Positions 1 to 7,433 of a stretch of 64,000 nt of DNA are shown in pieces. Position numbers and translations under genes: made by a program. Under the pieces are notes generated by a model. The model had not been told where the DNA came from. It searched no databases and worked only from the letters and a program-made list of their open reading frames with translations. Every line of letters starts with the position of its first letter. The stretch's first letter is position 1. The stretch is from Streptomyces sp. NBC_00523. GTDB taxonomy: Bacteria; Actinomycetota; Actinomycetes; Streptomycetales; Streptomycetaceae. The stretch lies in the NCBI RefSeq assembly GCF_036346615.1, contig NZ_CP107836.1, positions 2,914,001 through 2,978,000 of the forward strand, read 5' to 3'.

Positions 1-381
1 TACCGCCATCTCGACGCGGTCGGCCCACTCCGCGTCGCGGACGCCCGGGTGGTACGCGCGGCGGACCAGGTCGAAGACGCGGTCCGCGCGGAAGACCGGG
101 TTGTAGCAGGAGAAGGGGTCCTGGAAGACGCCCTGGACGCGGCGGTAGAAGTCCTTGCCCGGCCGCACCCGCTGCCCGTCCAGGGTGAGGGTGCCGGAGC
201 TGACGCCGGTGAGGCCGAGGATCATGCGGCCGATGGTGGACTTGCCGCTGCCGCTCTCGCCGATGAGGGAGACGACCTCGCCGGGCTCGGCCGTGAAGGA
301 GACCCGGTCGACGGCGGTGACGGAGCCGCCGCCGAACGCCCCGGCCCGGTAGGTCTTGGTGACGTGGTCGAGGGTCAGCAT
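1..381 (-). CDS. ABC importer ATPase, OppF/DppF type (partial, C-terminus off window)
   Basis: This is the N-terminal 127 codons of a nucleotide-binding subunit that would power the importer encoded upstream. It reads [11 protein letters not shown] with the Walker A motif GESGSGKST at residues 41-49 and a Q-loop (VFQDPFSCYNP) further on. The signature, Walker B and C-terminal cysteine-rich region lie outside the window. Its ATG shares one base with the TGA of the preceding ATPase gene (TGATG), so translation is probably coupled. Two ATPases, two permeases and one binding protein make the standard five-gene layout of peptide-class (cluster C) importers. Confidence 0.9.
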   Translation of the reverse strand, partial: MLTLDHVTKTYRAGAFGGGSVTAVDRVSFTAEPGEVVSLIGESGSGKSTIGRMILGLTGVSSGTLTLDGQRVRPGKDFYRRVQGVFQDPFSCYNPVFRADRVFDLVRRAYHPGVRDAEWADRVEMAV

Positions 382-1322
382 CAGGCCTTCCAGCATGCGA
401 CGGAGTGGCGGGGGGCGATCTCGGTCACCGGGGGCTCCTCGGCGCAGCGCTCGTCCGCGACGGGGCAGCGGTCGCGGAAGCGGCAGCCGGCCGGGGGGTT
501 CAGGAGCGAGGGCGGGGCTCCGGCGATGCCCGTGAGGGGCCGGTCGGCGTGCCGGGCCCCGACCTCGGGGAGCGCGCCGAGCAGGAGCTTGGTGTACGGG
601 TGGCGGGGCGCGGTCGTCAGGGTCTTCGTGGGCGCCTTCTCGGCGAGCTTGCCCGCGTACATGACCATGATCGAGTCCGCGATGTGCGAGGTGAGCCCGA
701 GGTCGTGGGTCACGAAGATCATGCTGGTGACCAGGCCCTTGTCGCGCAGCCCGGTGAGCGCGCCGACGACGGCGCGCTGGGTGGAGACGTCGAGCGCGGA
801 GGTGACCTCGTCGGCGATGAGGACGGACGGGTCGAGCAGGGTGGAGATCACCATGACGGTGCGCTGCTTCATCCCGCCGGACAGCTCGATCGGGTAGCGG
901 TCCAGGACGTCGTGGTCCAGGCCCACCAGGTCGAGCCTGCGGTGCAGTTCGGCGGTGTCCACGCTCGCGCCGCGCGACGCCAGCAGCTCGCGGATCATGC
1001 GGCCGATGCGGCGGGTCGGGTTGAGGGCGCTCATGGAGTACTGCGGGACGAGCGAGATCCGGTGGAAGCGGAAGGCGTTCATCGCCCGGTCGTCGGCCAC
1101 GGGCACGTCGTCGCCGTCCAGCGTGACGGTGCCGCCGGCGTGCCGCATCCGGCCGTCGAGGCGGATCAGCGACTTGCCGAGCGTGCTCTTGCCGCACCCG
1201 GACTCACCGGCGAGGCCCAGGATCTCCCCGTCGGCAAGGTCGAAGGAGACGCCGTCCAGGGCCCTCACCTCACCGCGCAGGGTGCGGTAGTGGACCCGGA
1301 GGTCGGTCACGGTCAGGGTCAT
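381..1322 (-). CDS. ABC importer ATPase, OppD/DppD type
   Basis: A 313-residue ATPase that drives uptake with its partner ATPase. Visible motifs are Walker [10 protein letters not shown] near residue 40, signature LSGGMKQR, Walker [12 protein letters not shown] and the switch histidine in FVTHDLGL. The C-terminus has the oligopeptide-transporter extension with spaced cysteines ([14 protein letters not shown]), typical of the OppD/OppF group. It sits 36 bp after the DppC-like permease and overlaps the next ATPase by one base. The family carries peptides, nickel or oligosaccharides. The local LacI gene and operators favour a sugar substrate, but that is inference. Confidence 0.93.
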   Translation of the reverse strand: MTLTVTDLRVHYRTLRGEVRALDGVSFDLADGEILGLAGESGCGKSTLGKSLIRLDGRMRHAGGTVTLDGDDVPVADDRAMNAFRFHRISLVPQYSMSALNPTRRIGRMIRELLASRGASVDTAELHRRLDLVGLDHDVLDRYPIELSGGMKQRTVMVISTLLDPSVLIADEVTSALDVSTQRAVVGALTGLRDKGLVTSMIFVTHDLGLTSHIADSIMVMYAGKLAEKAPTKTLTTAPRHPYTKLLLGALPEVGARHADRPLTGIAGAPPSLLNPPAGCRFRDRCPVADERCAEEPPVTEIAPRHSVACWKA

Positions 1323-1358
1323 GCGCTCAGACCTCCCGGAGAGCGGTCGCGGTCATGG

Positions 1359-2264
1359 TCAGGCCTCCCGCAGCTTGGGGTTGAAGACCTCGTCGAGGCC
1401 GACGTTGGCGACGTACAGCGCTCCGACGATCGCGGTGATCCCGGCGCCCGGCGGGACGAACCACCACCACATGCCGAGTTGGAGGGCGCTCCACTGCTGG
1501 GCGCTCTGGAGCATCAGCCCGAGCGAGACGCCCTCGGTGGGGCCGAGTCCGATGAAGTCGAGCGAGGAGGCGATCAGGACCGAGCCGCCGAACAGCAGGA
1601 TGAACATCATGAAGAGGTACGAGCTCATGTTGGGCGCGATCTCGCGGAAGATGATCCGCCAGGTGCCGCTGCCGCTGAGCCGGGCCAGGTCCACGAACTC
1701 CCGGGTGCGCAGCGAGAAGGTCTGCGCCCGGATGGCCCGGGCCGCCCACGGCCAGGAGGTGAGCCCGATGAACAGCCCCTGCACGGGCACCGAGCGGACC
1801 CCGAGGTACGCGTTGATGATGAGCAGGACGGCGAGCGCGGGCAGCACCAGGACGACGTTGGTGAGCATGTTGAGGATCTCGTCCACCGCACCCCCTCGAT
1901 AGCCGGCCAGGAAGCCGACGAGCATGGCGATCGCGGCGGCGATGGCCCCGCCGACGACACCGACCAGGAACGTCGAGCGCAGCCCGTGCACGAACTGGGC
2001 GTAGACGTCCTGCCCGAAGGTGGTGGTGCCCATCCAGTACGTGCCGTCCGGCGGCGCGGCCTGCGGGCCGACGTACTCGTTGGGGTCGGCGTTGTCGAGG
2101 AGCGGGGGGCCGACGATCCCGACGAGCAGGAGCAGCACGACGACGGTGAACCCGATGAGCAGCTTCGGGTTGCGGACGGCGTAGTGCAGCGTCTCGCGGC
2201 CGGGCCGGGCGGCAGGCGCGGAGGGCGCGGCGGGTTCGGTGGCCGGTTCGGGCACGGTGCTCAT
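1359..2264 (-). CDS. ABC importer permease, DppC/OppC type
   Basis: A 301-residue inner-membrane permease. The N-terminus is a Pro/Ala-rich cytoplasmic stretch followed by a first membrane segment (LLIGFTVVVLLLLVGIV) and about five more. The EAA loop that docks on the ATPase is visible as DLARLSGSGTWRIIFREIAP. The ATG at 2264 overlaps the TGA of the DppB-like gene (ATGA), so the two permeases are probably made in equal amounts. A longer open frame upstream in this phase is antisense shadow and lacks family features. Confidence 0.92.
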   Translation of the reverse strand: MSTVPEPATEPAAPSAPAARPGRETLHYAVRNPKLLIGFTVVVLLLLVGIVGPPLLDNADPNEYVGPQAAPPDGTYWMGTTTFGQDVYAQFVHGLRSTFLVGVVGGAIAAAIAMLVGFLAGYRGGAVDEILNMLTNVVLVLPALAVLLIINAYLGVRSVPVQGLFIGLTSWPWAARAIRAQTFSLRTREFVDLARLSGSGTWRIIFREIAPNMSSYLFMMFILLFGGSVLIASSLDFIGLGPTEGVSLGLMLQSAQQWSALQLGMWWWFVPPGAGITAIVGALYVANVGLDEVFNPKLREA

Positions 2265-3256
2265 GACTGGCCTCCTGCCATGCCGGTACGGGTACGGGGG
2301 TCGACCACGACGTACACGATGTCGATGAGGAAGTTGGCGATCAGGACGCCGATGACGATGAACAGGAACGCGCCCTGGAGCAGGAAGAAGTCCTGGTTCT
2401 GGATCGCGGCGAGGATGAGCGAGCCGAGTCCGGGGTACGCGAAGACGATCTCCGTGACGAGCGCTCCGGCGACCAGGACGCCCAGTTGGAGGGCGAGCCC
2501 GGTGATCTGGGGCAGGACGGCGTTGCGGAAGGCGTAGCGGCGGATGAGGCGCTGGGGTGCGCCGAGGGCCGAGAGGTAGTTGGAGTAGTCCGACTCCAGC
2601 TCGTAGATGATCATGTTGCGCATGCCGATCGCCCAGCCGCCGAGTGCGACCAGGAAGAGCGACAGGAACGGCAGCACCCAGTGCTGGAACAGGTCCGTCG
2701 CGAAGGCGAAGGACCAGGTGGGCTGGATGTCGAGGCTGTAGCCGCCGGAGAGCGGGAACCAGCCCGCCTTGGAGCCGAGCGCCCAGGCGAGGATGACGGC
2801 GATCCACATGTAGGGCATGGCGGTGAGCAGATAGCCGGCCGGGAGCACGGTGTTGTCGAGCACCTTGCGCCGGGCGGCGAGCGCCCCGGCCCAGTTCCCA
2901 ACGAACCAGCTGAGCAGGACGGCGGGAATCATCAGCCCGAGCGTGTACGGGAGTGCGTCGAGCAGGACGTCGGCGACGGGTTTGGGGAACACCCAGATGG
3001 AGAGACCGAAGTCGCCCTGGAGGAGGGCGCTCCAGAAGTGCAGGTACTGCTGCCAGACGGGCTCGTCGAAGCCGAAGAGGTTGTTGTAGTAGGCGCGCAT
3101 GGCCTCGACGGCCTCGGGCTGCGAGACCCGGGCGCGGGCCACCATGGCGGCGACCGGGTCGCCGGGCATGAAGCGCGGGATCATCCAGTTGACGGTGACG
3201 GCGACGACGAAGGTCAGCGCGTAGATGAGTAGTTTGCGGGCGAAGTAGCGGCGCAA
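2261..3256 (-). CDS. ABC importer permease, DppB/OppB type
   Basis: A 331-residue permease that would form the channel with the DppC-like subunit. It starts MRRYFARKLLIYALTF with a first transmembrane helix, then the periplasm-facing region (PRFMPGDPVAAM) characteristic of DppB proteins. At least five later hydrophobic segments follow, with an EAA loop around YLSALGAPQRLIRRYAFRN. It lies 134 bp after the binding-protein gene, and that gap holds a strong stem-loop. It ends in a 4-base overlap with the next permease. Confidence 0.93.
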   Translation of the reverse strand: MRRYFARKLLIYALTFVVAVTVNWMIPRFMPGDPVAAMVARARVSQPEAVEAMRAYYNNLFGFDEPVWQQYLHFWSALLQGDFGLSIWVFPKPVADVLLDALPYTLGLMIPAVLLSWFVGNWAGALAARRKVLDNTVLPAGYLLTAMPYMWIAVILAWALGSKAGWFPLSGGYSLDIQPTWSFAFATDLFQHWVLPFLSLFLVALGGWAIGMRNMIIYELESDYSNYLSALGAPQRLIRRYAFRNAVLPQITGLALQLGVLVAGALVTEIVFAYPGLGSLILAAIQNQDFFLLQGAFLFIVIGVLIANFLIDIVYVVVDPRTRTGMAGGQS

Positions 3257-3332
3257 GAGGGCTCCCCGGAGAGAGCCCCGCCGTACGGTCGGCGGTCAGG
3301 TCGGCGCGCACGGCGGGGCGGTCGTGGAATGG

Positions 3333-3376
3333 GAGCGGCCGGCCGGGGGAAGAGCCCCCTCGGGAGCCGGCCGCTC
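3333..3376 (-). terminator. Stem-loop between binding-protein and permease genes
   Basis: Perfect 11-bp arms (GAGCGGCCGGC at 3333-3343 and its complement at 3366-3376) enclose an inner five-pair GGGGG/CCCCC helix with loop AAGAG. It lies directly after the binding-protein stop codon and before the permease genes. Such structures often stabilise the upstream mRNA or partly terminate transcription, giving more binding protein than membrane parts. The structure is seen; the role is inferred. Confidence 0.7.
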
Positions 3377-3390
3377 TCAGAACTGCCGTG

Positions 3391-5124
3391 TCACTTGGCG
3401 GGCTTCAGCTGCGTAAGCGCTTCAAAGCCGCCCATCTCCAGCCAGTTGCGCCACATCGCGGGGGCGTACTTGGGCGCTCCGGGCGCGTCCGAGGGCCAGT
3501 TGGTCCAGGTGCCGGTGGTGGACTGGGCCCACAGGCCGTTGTACCAGAGGGGGATGACGGGCATCTCCTTCAGCTGGATGTCCTGGATCTTCGAGATGAC
3601 CTTTTTCATGCCCTCGGTGTCGTCGGTCTTCACCGCGCCGAGCTGCTGGACGAGCTTCCAGGCGTCCTCGTTCTCGTAGCGGCCGAAGTTGACGGTGTTC
3701 TGCTGCTTCTGGACGGGCAGCTGGAACATGTACTCGTAGTACGTCCACGGGGTGCTGGAGAGCTGGCGCTCGTTGTTGACGACGAGGTCGAAGTTGCCCT
3801 TGCCGCGCTGCTCGTTGAGGGCGTTGGCGTCGGGGAACTCGGTGGTGACCTTGATTCCGGCGGCCTTGGCGGACGAGGCGATGACCTTCGCGGCCTCCAT
3901 CCAGTCGGTCCAGCCGGTGGGCACAGCCAGCTTCAGGCTGATCTTCGAGCCGTCCTTGTTCTCCACCAGGCCGTCGCCGTCGGTGTCCTTGTAGCCGGCG
4001 TCCGCGAGGATCTGCTTGGCCTTGGCGGTGTCGAAGGTGAAGCCCTCGCTCGCGACGAGGCCCTTGTCGATGTACGTGTCCCACTGCGGGAGCAGCCCGG
4101 TCGGGTCGGCGCCCTTGACCAGGCCCCCGTACACGCCCTTGACGATCTTCCCGGTGTCGACGGACGCGGCGAGCGCCCTGCGGAAGGCCGCGTCGTCCAT
4201 CGGCTTCTTCGTGGTGTTGGGCACCAGCCAGGCGGTGTTGGCGGAGAGCATGTAGGGCGGCTCGTCGTAGTACGAGACGACCTTCTTGCTCTTGACCAGG
4301 GAGGCGGCGCCGGGCAGGAAGTTGTTGCTCAGGTCCAGCTGGTTCTGGCCGAGCTGGCCGATGACGACCTCGTTGCTGGGGTTGGACACGTCCACGATGT
4401 AGCGGGGCGCGGGCTTCATGGAGAGCGCCTTGACGCCCCACCAGTCGTCGCGCCGCTGCCAGACGACCCGGTCCTGGGTGTGGCTCTTGAGCGTGTACGC
4501 GCCGGTGCCGACGGGCTTGTCGTTGACGCCGTCCAGGACCTCCTTCTCGGAACGCTTGCCCCAGATGTGTTCGGGAACGACGGGCTGCCCGTAGAGCGTG
4601 AAGTCCCACTCCTGGTAGCGGGCCTCCTTGAAGGTGAAGCGGACCGTGGTGGCGTCGACCGCCTCGGCGCCGGAGAGCCAGCTCCACAGGCTGTGGAAGG
4701 CGGACGCCTCGATCTTCCCGATCCCGTAGGAGTAGGCGACGTCCTTCGCGGTGAGGGGCTTGCCGTCGGACCACTTGATGCCGGGGCGCAGCTTCACCTC
4801 GTAGGTCTTGTCCCCGGTCCAGCTGCCGGACTCGGCGAGCCAGGGCGTGAGCTTGCCCGCGTTGGGGTCGAAGTGGAACAGGGTCTCGTAGACGAGGCCC
4901 TTGGTGCCGGTGGCGTGGTCCCAGTTGTGCAGCGGGTTGTAGTTGGCGGGCGGCCCCCACTGGGTGCCGGTGGTGTAGAGCGTCTCGTTACGGGGAAGAG
5001 CGCCGCCTCCCCCACCGCCGGTACCGCCCGTGCCGCCCGAAGAACCGCCCCCCGTGCACGCGGTGGCGGCGAGTGCGATCACGGCGAGCGTGGCCGCGAT
5101 CCGTCCCCGGAATCCCGTGCCCAT
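3391..5124 (-). CDS. ABC importer solute-binding lipoprotein (SBP_bac_5, cluster C)
   Basis: A 577-residue exported lipoprotein. It has a short basic N-terminus, a hydrophobic stretch and a lipobox ending at Cys23 (LAATAC), then a Gly/Ser-rich linker. The mature part has family 5 binding-protein features (LRPGIKWSDGKPLTAKDV, GTGAYTLKSH). A DTDGDGLVE loop around residue 375-385 looks like a calcium-binding turn. Many members bind peptides, but a branch in Thermotoga and other bacteria binds beta-linked oligosaccharides. The aromatic-rich sequence (NYNPLHNWDHATGTKG) and the LacI context suggest that branch. The start is supported by a strong AAGGAGG site. A consensus promoter lies upstream. Confidence 0.9.
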   Translation of the reverse strand: MGTGFRGRIAATLAVIALAATACTGGGSSGGTGGTGGGGGGALPRNETLYTTGTQWGPPANYNPLHNWDHATGTKGLVYETLFHFDPNAGKLTPWLAESGSWTGDKTYEVKLRPGIKWSDGKPLTAKDVAYSYGIGKIEASAFHSLWSWLSGAEAVDATTVRFTFKEARYQEWDFTLYGQPVVPEHIWGKRSEKEVLDGVNDKPVGTGAYTLKSHTQDRVVWQRRDDWWGVKALSMKPAPRYIVDVSNPSNEVVIGQLGQNQLDLSNNFLPGAASLVKSKKVVSYYDEPPYMLSANTAWLVPNTTKKPMDDAAFRRALAASVDTGKIVKGVYGGLVKGADPTGLLPQWDTYIDKGLVASEGFTFDTAKAKQILADAGYKDTDGDGLVENKDGSKISLKLAVPTGWTDWMEAAKVIASSAKAAGIKVTTEFPDANALNEQRGKGNFDLVVNNERQLSSTPWTYYEYMFQLPVQKQQNTVNFGRYENEDAWKLVQQLGAVKTDDTEGMKKVISKIQDIQLKEMPVIPLWYNGLWAQSTTGTWTNWPSDAPGAPKYAPAMWRNWLEMGGFEALTQLKPAK

Positions 5125-5161
5125 CGTCCCTCCTTCTCCCCGCCGTCCCTGCCGAGCGGAG

Positions 5162-5178
5162 TTACTGAACCGGGTAAG
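5162..5178. promoter_or_regulatory. Candidate LacI operator over the importer start site
   Basis: TTACTGAACCGGGTAAG lies around the expected transcription start. It shares GAACCGG-TAAG with the element in front of the LacI gene (5325-5336), which suggests one regulator binds both. Confidence 0.45.
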
Positions 5179-5185
5179 TGCCGTG

Positions 5186-5214
5186 AAGTTAAGGCCGCCT
5201 CATGCCCCTGTCAA
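5186..5214 (-). promoter_or_regulatory. Vegetative-type promoter of the importer operon
   Basis: On the minus strand, TTGACA (5214-5209), a 17-nt spacer and TAACTT (5191-5186) give a near-consensus promoter for the main sigma factor. The expected start site is near 5179, about 55 nt before the binding-protein ATG. Operator-like elements lie on both sides. Confidence 0.75.
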
Positions 5215-5220
5215 GGGTGC

Positions 5221-5232
5221 GGGAGCGCTCCC
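5221..5232. promoter_or_regulatory. Palindromic operator GGGAGCGCTCCC (CebR-type box)
   Basis: A perfect 12-bp palindrome just upstream of the -35 element of the importer promoter. With flanks it reads CGGGAGCGCTCCCA, one base from TGGGAGCGCTCCCA, the well-known operator of the cellobiose regulator CebR in Streptomyces. It may therefore bring this importer under cello-oligosaccharide control, either by CebR itself or by the adjacent LacI protein. Confidence 0.65.
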
Positions 5233-5320
5233 ATTCCGTGTAGGGCGCAGGCGGGTCGCGCGATCACGGGCGGCAAGGGGGGCCGCGCGGACCCGTCGCG
5301 GCGGCTAGGATGTGCACGCT

Positions 5321-5336
5321 GCACGAACCGGTTAAG
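5321..5336. promoter_or_regulatory. Candidate autoregulatory LacI operator
   Basis: GCACGAACCGGTTAAG contains the perfect palindrome AACCGGTT (5326-5333), the central C-G step typical of LacI-family operators. It lies between a possible -10 (TAGGAT, 5306-5311) and the LacI start codon, a position suited to repression. Confidence 0.5.
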
Positions 5337-5345
5337 CGAGGTCAC

Positions 5346-6374
5346 ATGCCCAAGCACCGCCCCACGATCGCCGACATCGCGGCCCGCGCCGGGGTGTCCA
5401 AGGTCGCCGTGTCCTACGCGCTGAACGACCGGCCGGGCGTCTCCCCCGCGACCCGGTCCGCCATCAAGGCCATCGCGCAGGAGATCGGCTGGCGCCCCAA
5501 CAGCGCGGCCCGCGCCCTCACCCGGGCCAGGGCCGACGCGGTGGGCCTCGCGCTGTGCCGGCCCGCCCGGCTGCTTGGCGTCGAGCCGTTCTTCATGGAA
5601 CTGATCAGCGGCATCGAGTCCGAGCTCTCGCCGCGCGGCTGCGCCCTGCTGCTCCAGGTCGTCACGGACCCGGCCCAGGAGCTGGAGGTCTACCGCCGCT
5701 GGTGGGGCGAGGGCCGGGTGGACGGTGTCTTCCTCACCGACCTGCGCGGCTCCGACCCGCGCATCGACGGCGTCGCCGGGCTCGGCCTGCCCGCCGTGGC
5801 GATCGGCCACCCCTCCGCGTCCGGTCCGCTGCCCGCCGTGTGGTCCGACGACGCGGCGGCGGTCCGCGACACCTTCGCGTATCTCGCCGCCCTCGGCCAC
5901 CGCTCGGTCGCCCGGGTCGCCGGGATGCCGGAGCTGAACCACACCGCCCTGCGCGACCGGGCCCAGCGCGAGGTCTGCGCCGAACTGGGCCTCGGCGAGC
6001 CGGTCGTCGTGCACACGGGCTACTCCGGCGAGGACGGGGCGCACGCCACGCGCCGCCTGGTCAGCTCGCCCGGGCGCCCCACCGCGATCGTGTACGACAA
6101 CGACATCATGGCCGTCGCCGGGCTCTCGGTCGCCCAGGAGATGGGCCTCGACGTGCCGGGCGACCTCTCGCTCGTCGCCTGGGACGACTCCCAGCTCTCC
6201 CGGGTCGTCCGCCCCCCGCTGACCGCGCTGAGCCGCGACATCCCGGCGTACGGGGCGCTCGCGGCCCGGACCCTGCTGTCCCTGGTCACGGACGGTGGGG
6301 CGGAGGGGTGCGAGGACAAGGCGGCCCGGCTGGTGCCACGAGGGTCCACAGGTGCGCCGAACAAAGCCCCCTAA
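5346..6374 (+). CDS. LacI-family transcriptional regulator
   Basis: A 342-residue repressor-type protein. The N-terminal helix-turn-helix is PTIADIAARAGVSKVAVSYALN, followed by the hinge region and a periplasmic-binding-protein-like effector domain to the C-terminus (VYDNDIMAVAGLSVAQEMG). I chose ATG 5346 (GAGG four to five bases upstream) rather than the in-frame ATG at 5310, because the earlier start would put the AACCGGTT operator inside the gene. It is divergent from the importer operon and probably controls it in response to a sugar. Confidence 0.9.
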   Translation: MPKHRPTIADIAARAGVSKVAVSYALNDRPGVSPATRSAIKAIAQEIGWRPNSAARALTRARADAVGLALCRPARLLGVEPFFMELISGIESELSPRGCALLLQVVTDPAQELEVYRRWWGEGRVDGVFLTDLRGSDPRIDGVAGLGLPAVAIGHPSASGPLPAVWSDDAAAVRDTFAYLAALGHRSVARVAGMPELNHTALRDRAQREVCAELGLGEPVVVHTGYSGEDGAHATRRLVSSPGRPTAIVYDNDIMAVAGLSVAQEMGLDVPGDLSLVAWDDSQLSRVVRPPLTALSRDIPAYGALAARTLLSLVTDGGAEGCEDKAARLVPRGSTGAPNKAP

Positions 6375-6583
6375 GCCGCGCGGAGGTGGATGTCATACCC
6401 GAGGAGGACGCCGGGGGGCGGGTCATGCGACTCAAGAGGGCCCCGGGAACGGGCACCGGGAGTGACGTCCGGGAGCCGTCCGGCGGGGACGATGGAGTGG
6501 TACCCCTGACCCGGGGGCCCACGCCGACGCGGCGGGCCGCCGGGCGGGCCCCGCCCCGTACGCACCCCACCCTGGAGTCTGCT

Positions 6584-7354
6584 GTGACCACCATGTCCAC
6601 CGCTCACCGCGCCACCGCGGTGGCCGCCCGCGCCACGGAACTGTCCAAGGTCTACGGCGAGGGCGAGACCCGGGTGACCGCTCTCGACCGGGTCACCGTG
6701 GACTTCCCGCAGGGCGAGTTCACCGCGATCATGGGCCCGTCGGGCTCCGGCAAGTCCACGCTGATGCACTGCGTGGCCGGCCTCGACAGCTTCAGCAGCG
6801 GTTCGGTGCGCATCGGCGAGACGGAGCTGGGCTCACTCAAGGACAAGCAGCTCACGCAGCTGCGGCGGGACAAGATCGGCTTCATCTTCCAGGCGTTCAA
6901 CCTGCTGCCGACGCTCACCGCCCTGGAGAACATCACGCTCCCGATGGACATCGCGGGCCGCAAGCCGAACCAGGAGTGGCTGCACCGGGTCATCGACATG
7001 GTGGGCCTCTCCGACCGGCTGAAGCACCGCCCCACCGAGCTCTCCGGCGGCCAGCAGCAGCGCGTGGCGGTGGCCCGCGCCCTGGCCTCCCAGCCCGAGA
7101 TCATCTTCGGGGACGAACCGACCGGCAACCTCGACTCCCGCTCCGGCGCCGAGGTCCTGGGCTTCCTCCGCAACTCCGTGCGTGAACTGGGCCAGACCGT
7201 GGTGATGGTGACCCACGACCCGGTCGCCGCCTCCTACGCGGACCGGGTCATCTTCCTGGCCGACGGGGCGATCGTCGACCAGATGATCCACCCCACCGCG
7301 GACGGGGTGCTGGACCGGATGAAGGCGTTCGACGCCAAGGGCCGCACCAGCTGA
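6584..7354 (+). CDS. ABC exporter ATPase, LolD/MacB type
   Basis: A 256-residue ATPase with Walker A GPSGSGKST, Q-loop FQAFNLLPTL, signature LSGGQQQR, Walker B IIFGDEPTGNLDS and switch histidine VTHDP. This is the MacB/LolD subfamily, which works with FtsX-type permeases to export lipids, peptides or drugs by a mechanotransmission mechanism. GTG 6584 has GGAG seven bases upstream; ATG 6593 is too far from it. The FtsX-like partner begins 79 bp later. It is a close paralogue of the ATPase at 44823-45611. Confidence 0.92.
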   Translation: MTTMSTAHRATAVAARATELSKVYGEGETRVTALDRVTVDFPQGEFTAIMGPSGSGKSTLMHCVAGLDSFSSGSVRIGETELGSLKDKQLTQLRRDKIGFIFQAFNLLPTLTALENITLPMDIAGRKPNQEWLHRVIDMVGLSDRLKHRPTELSGGQQQRVAVARALASQPEIIFGDEPTGNLDSRSGAEVLGFLRNSVRELGQTVVMVTHDPVAASYADRVIFLADGAIVDQMIHPTADGVLDRMKAFDAKGRTS

Positions 7355-7433
7355 ACCGGCGCGTACCGGCGCTTCGTACCCCTTCCTCCGGCACCTGCTC
7401 ACCCGGGCCGGCAGACACCCAGGACTGACTGAC

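Noticed and set aside
405..2537. 710-codon open frame on the plus strand
   Set aside because: It is antisense to the ATPase and permease genes, is rich in Arg/Gly/Ala/Asp shadow composition and has no recognisable domain; high GC removes stops by chance.
3417..3424. AAGCGCTT as a LacI operator
   Set aside because: The 8-bp palindrome is inside the 3' end of the binding-protein coding sequence and is explained by its codons; no promoter is near.
3388..5424. 678-codon plus-strand frame opposite the binding-protein gene
   Set aside because: It mirrors a well-supported lipoprotein with signal sequence and promoter; its composition is typical antisense shadow.
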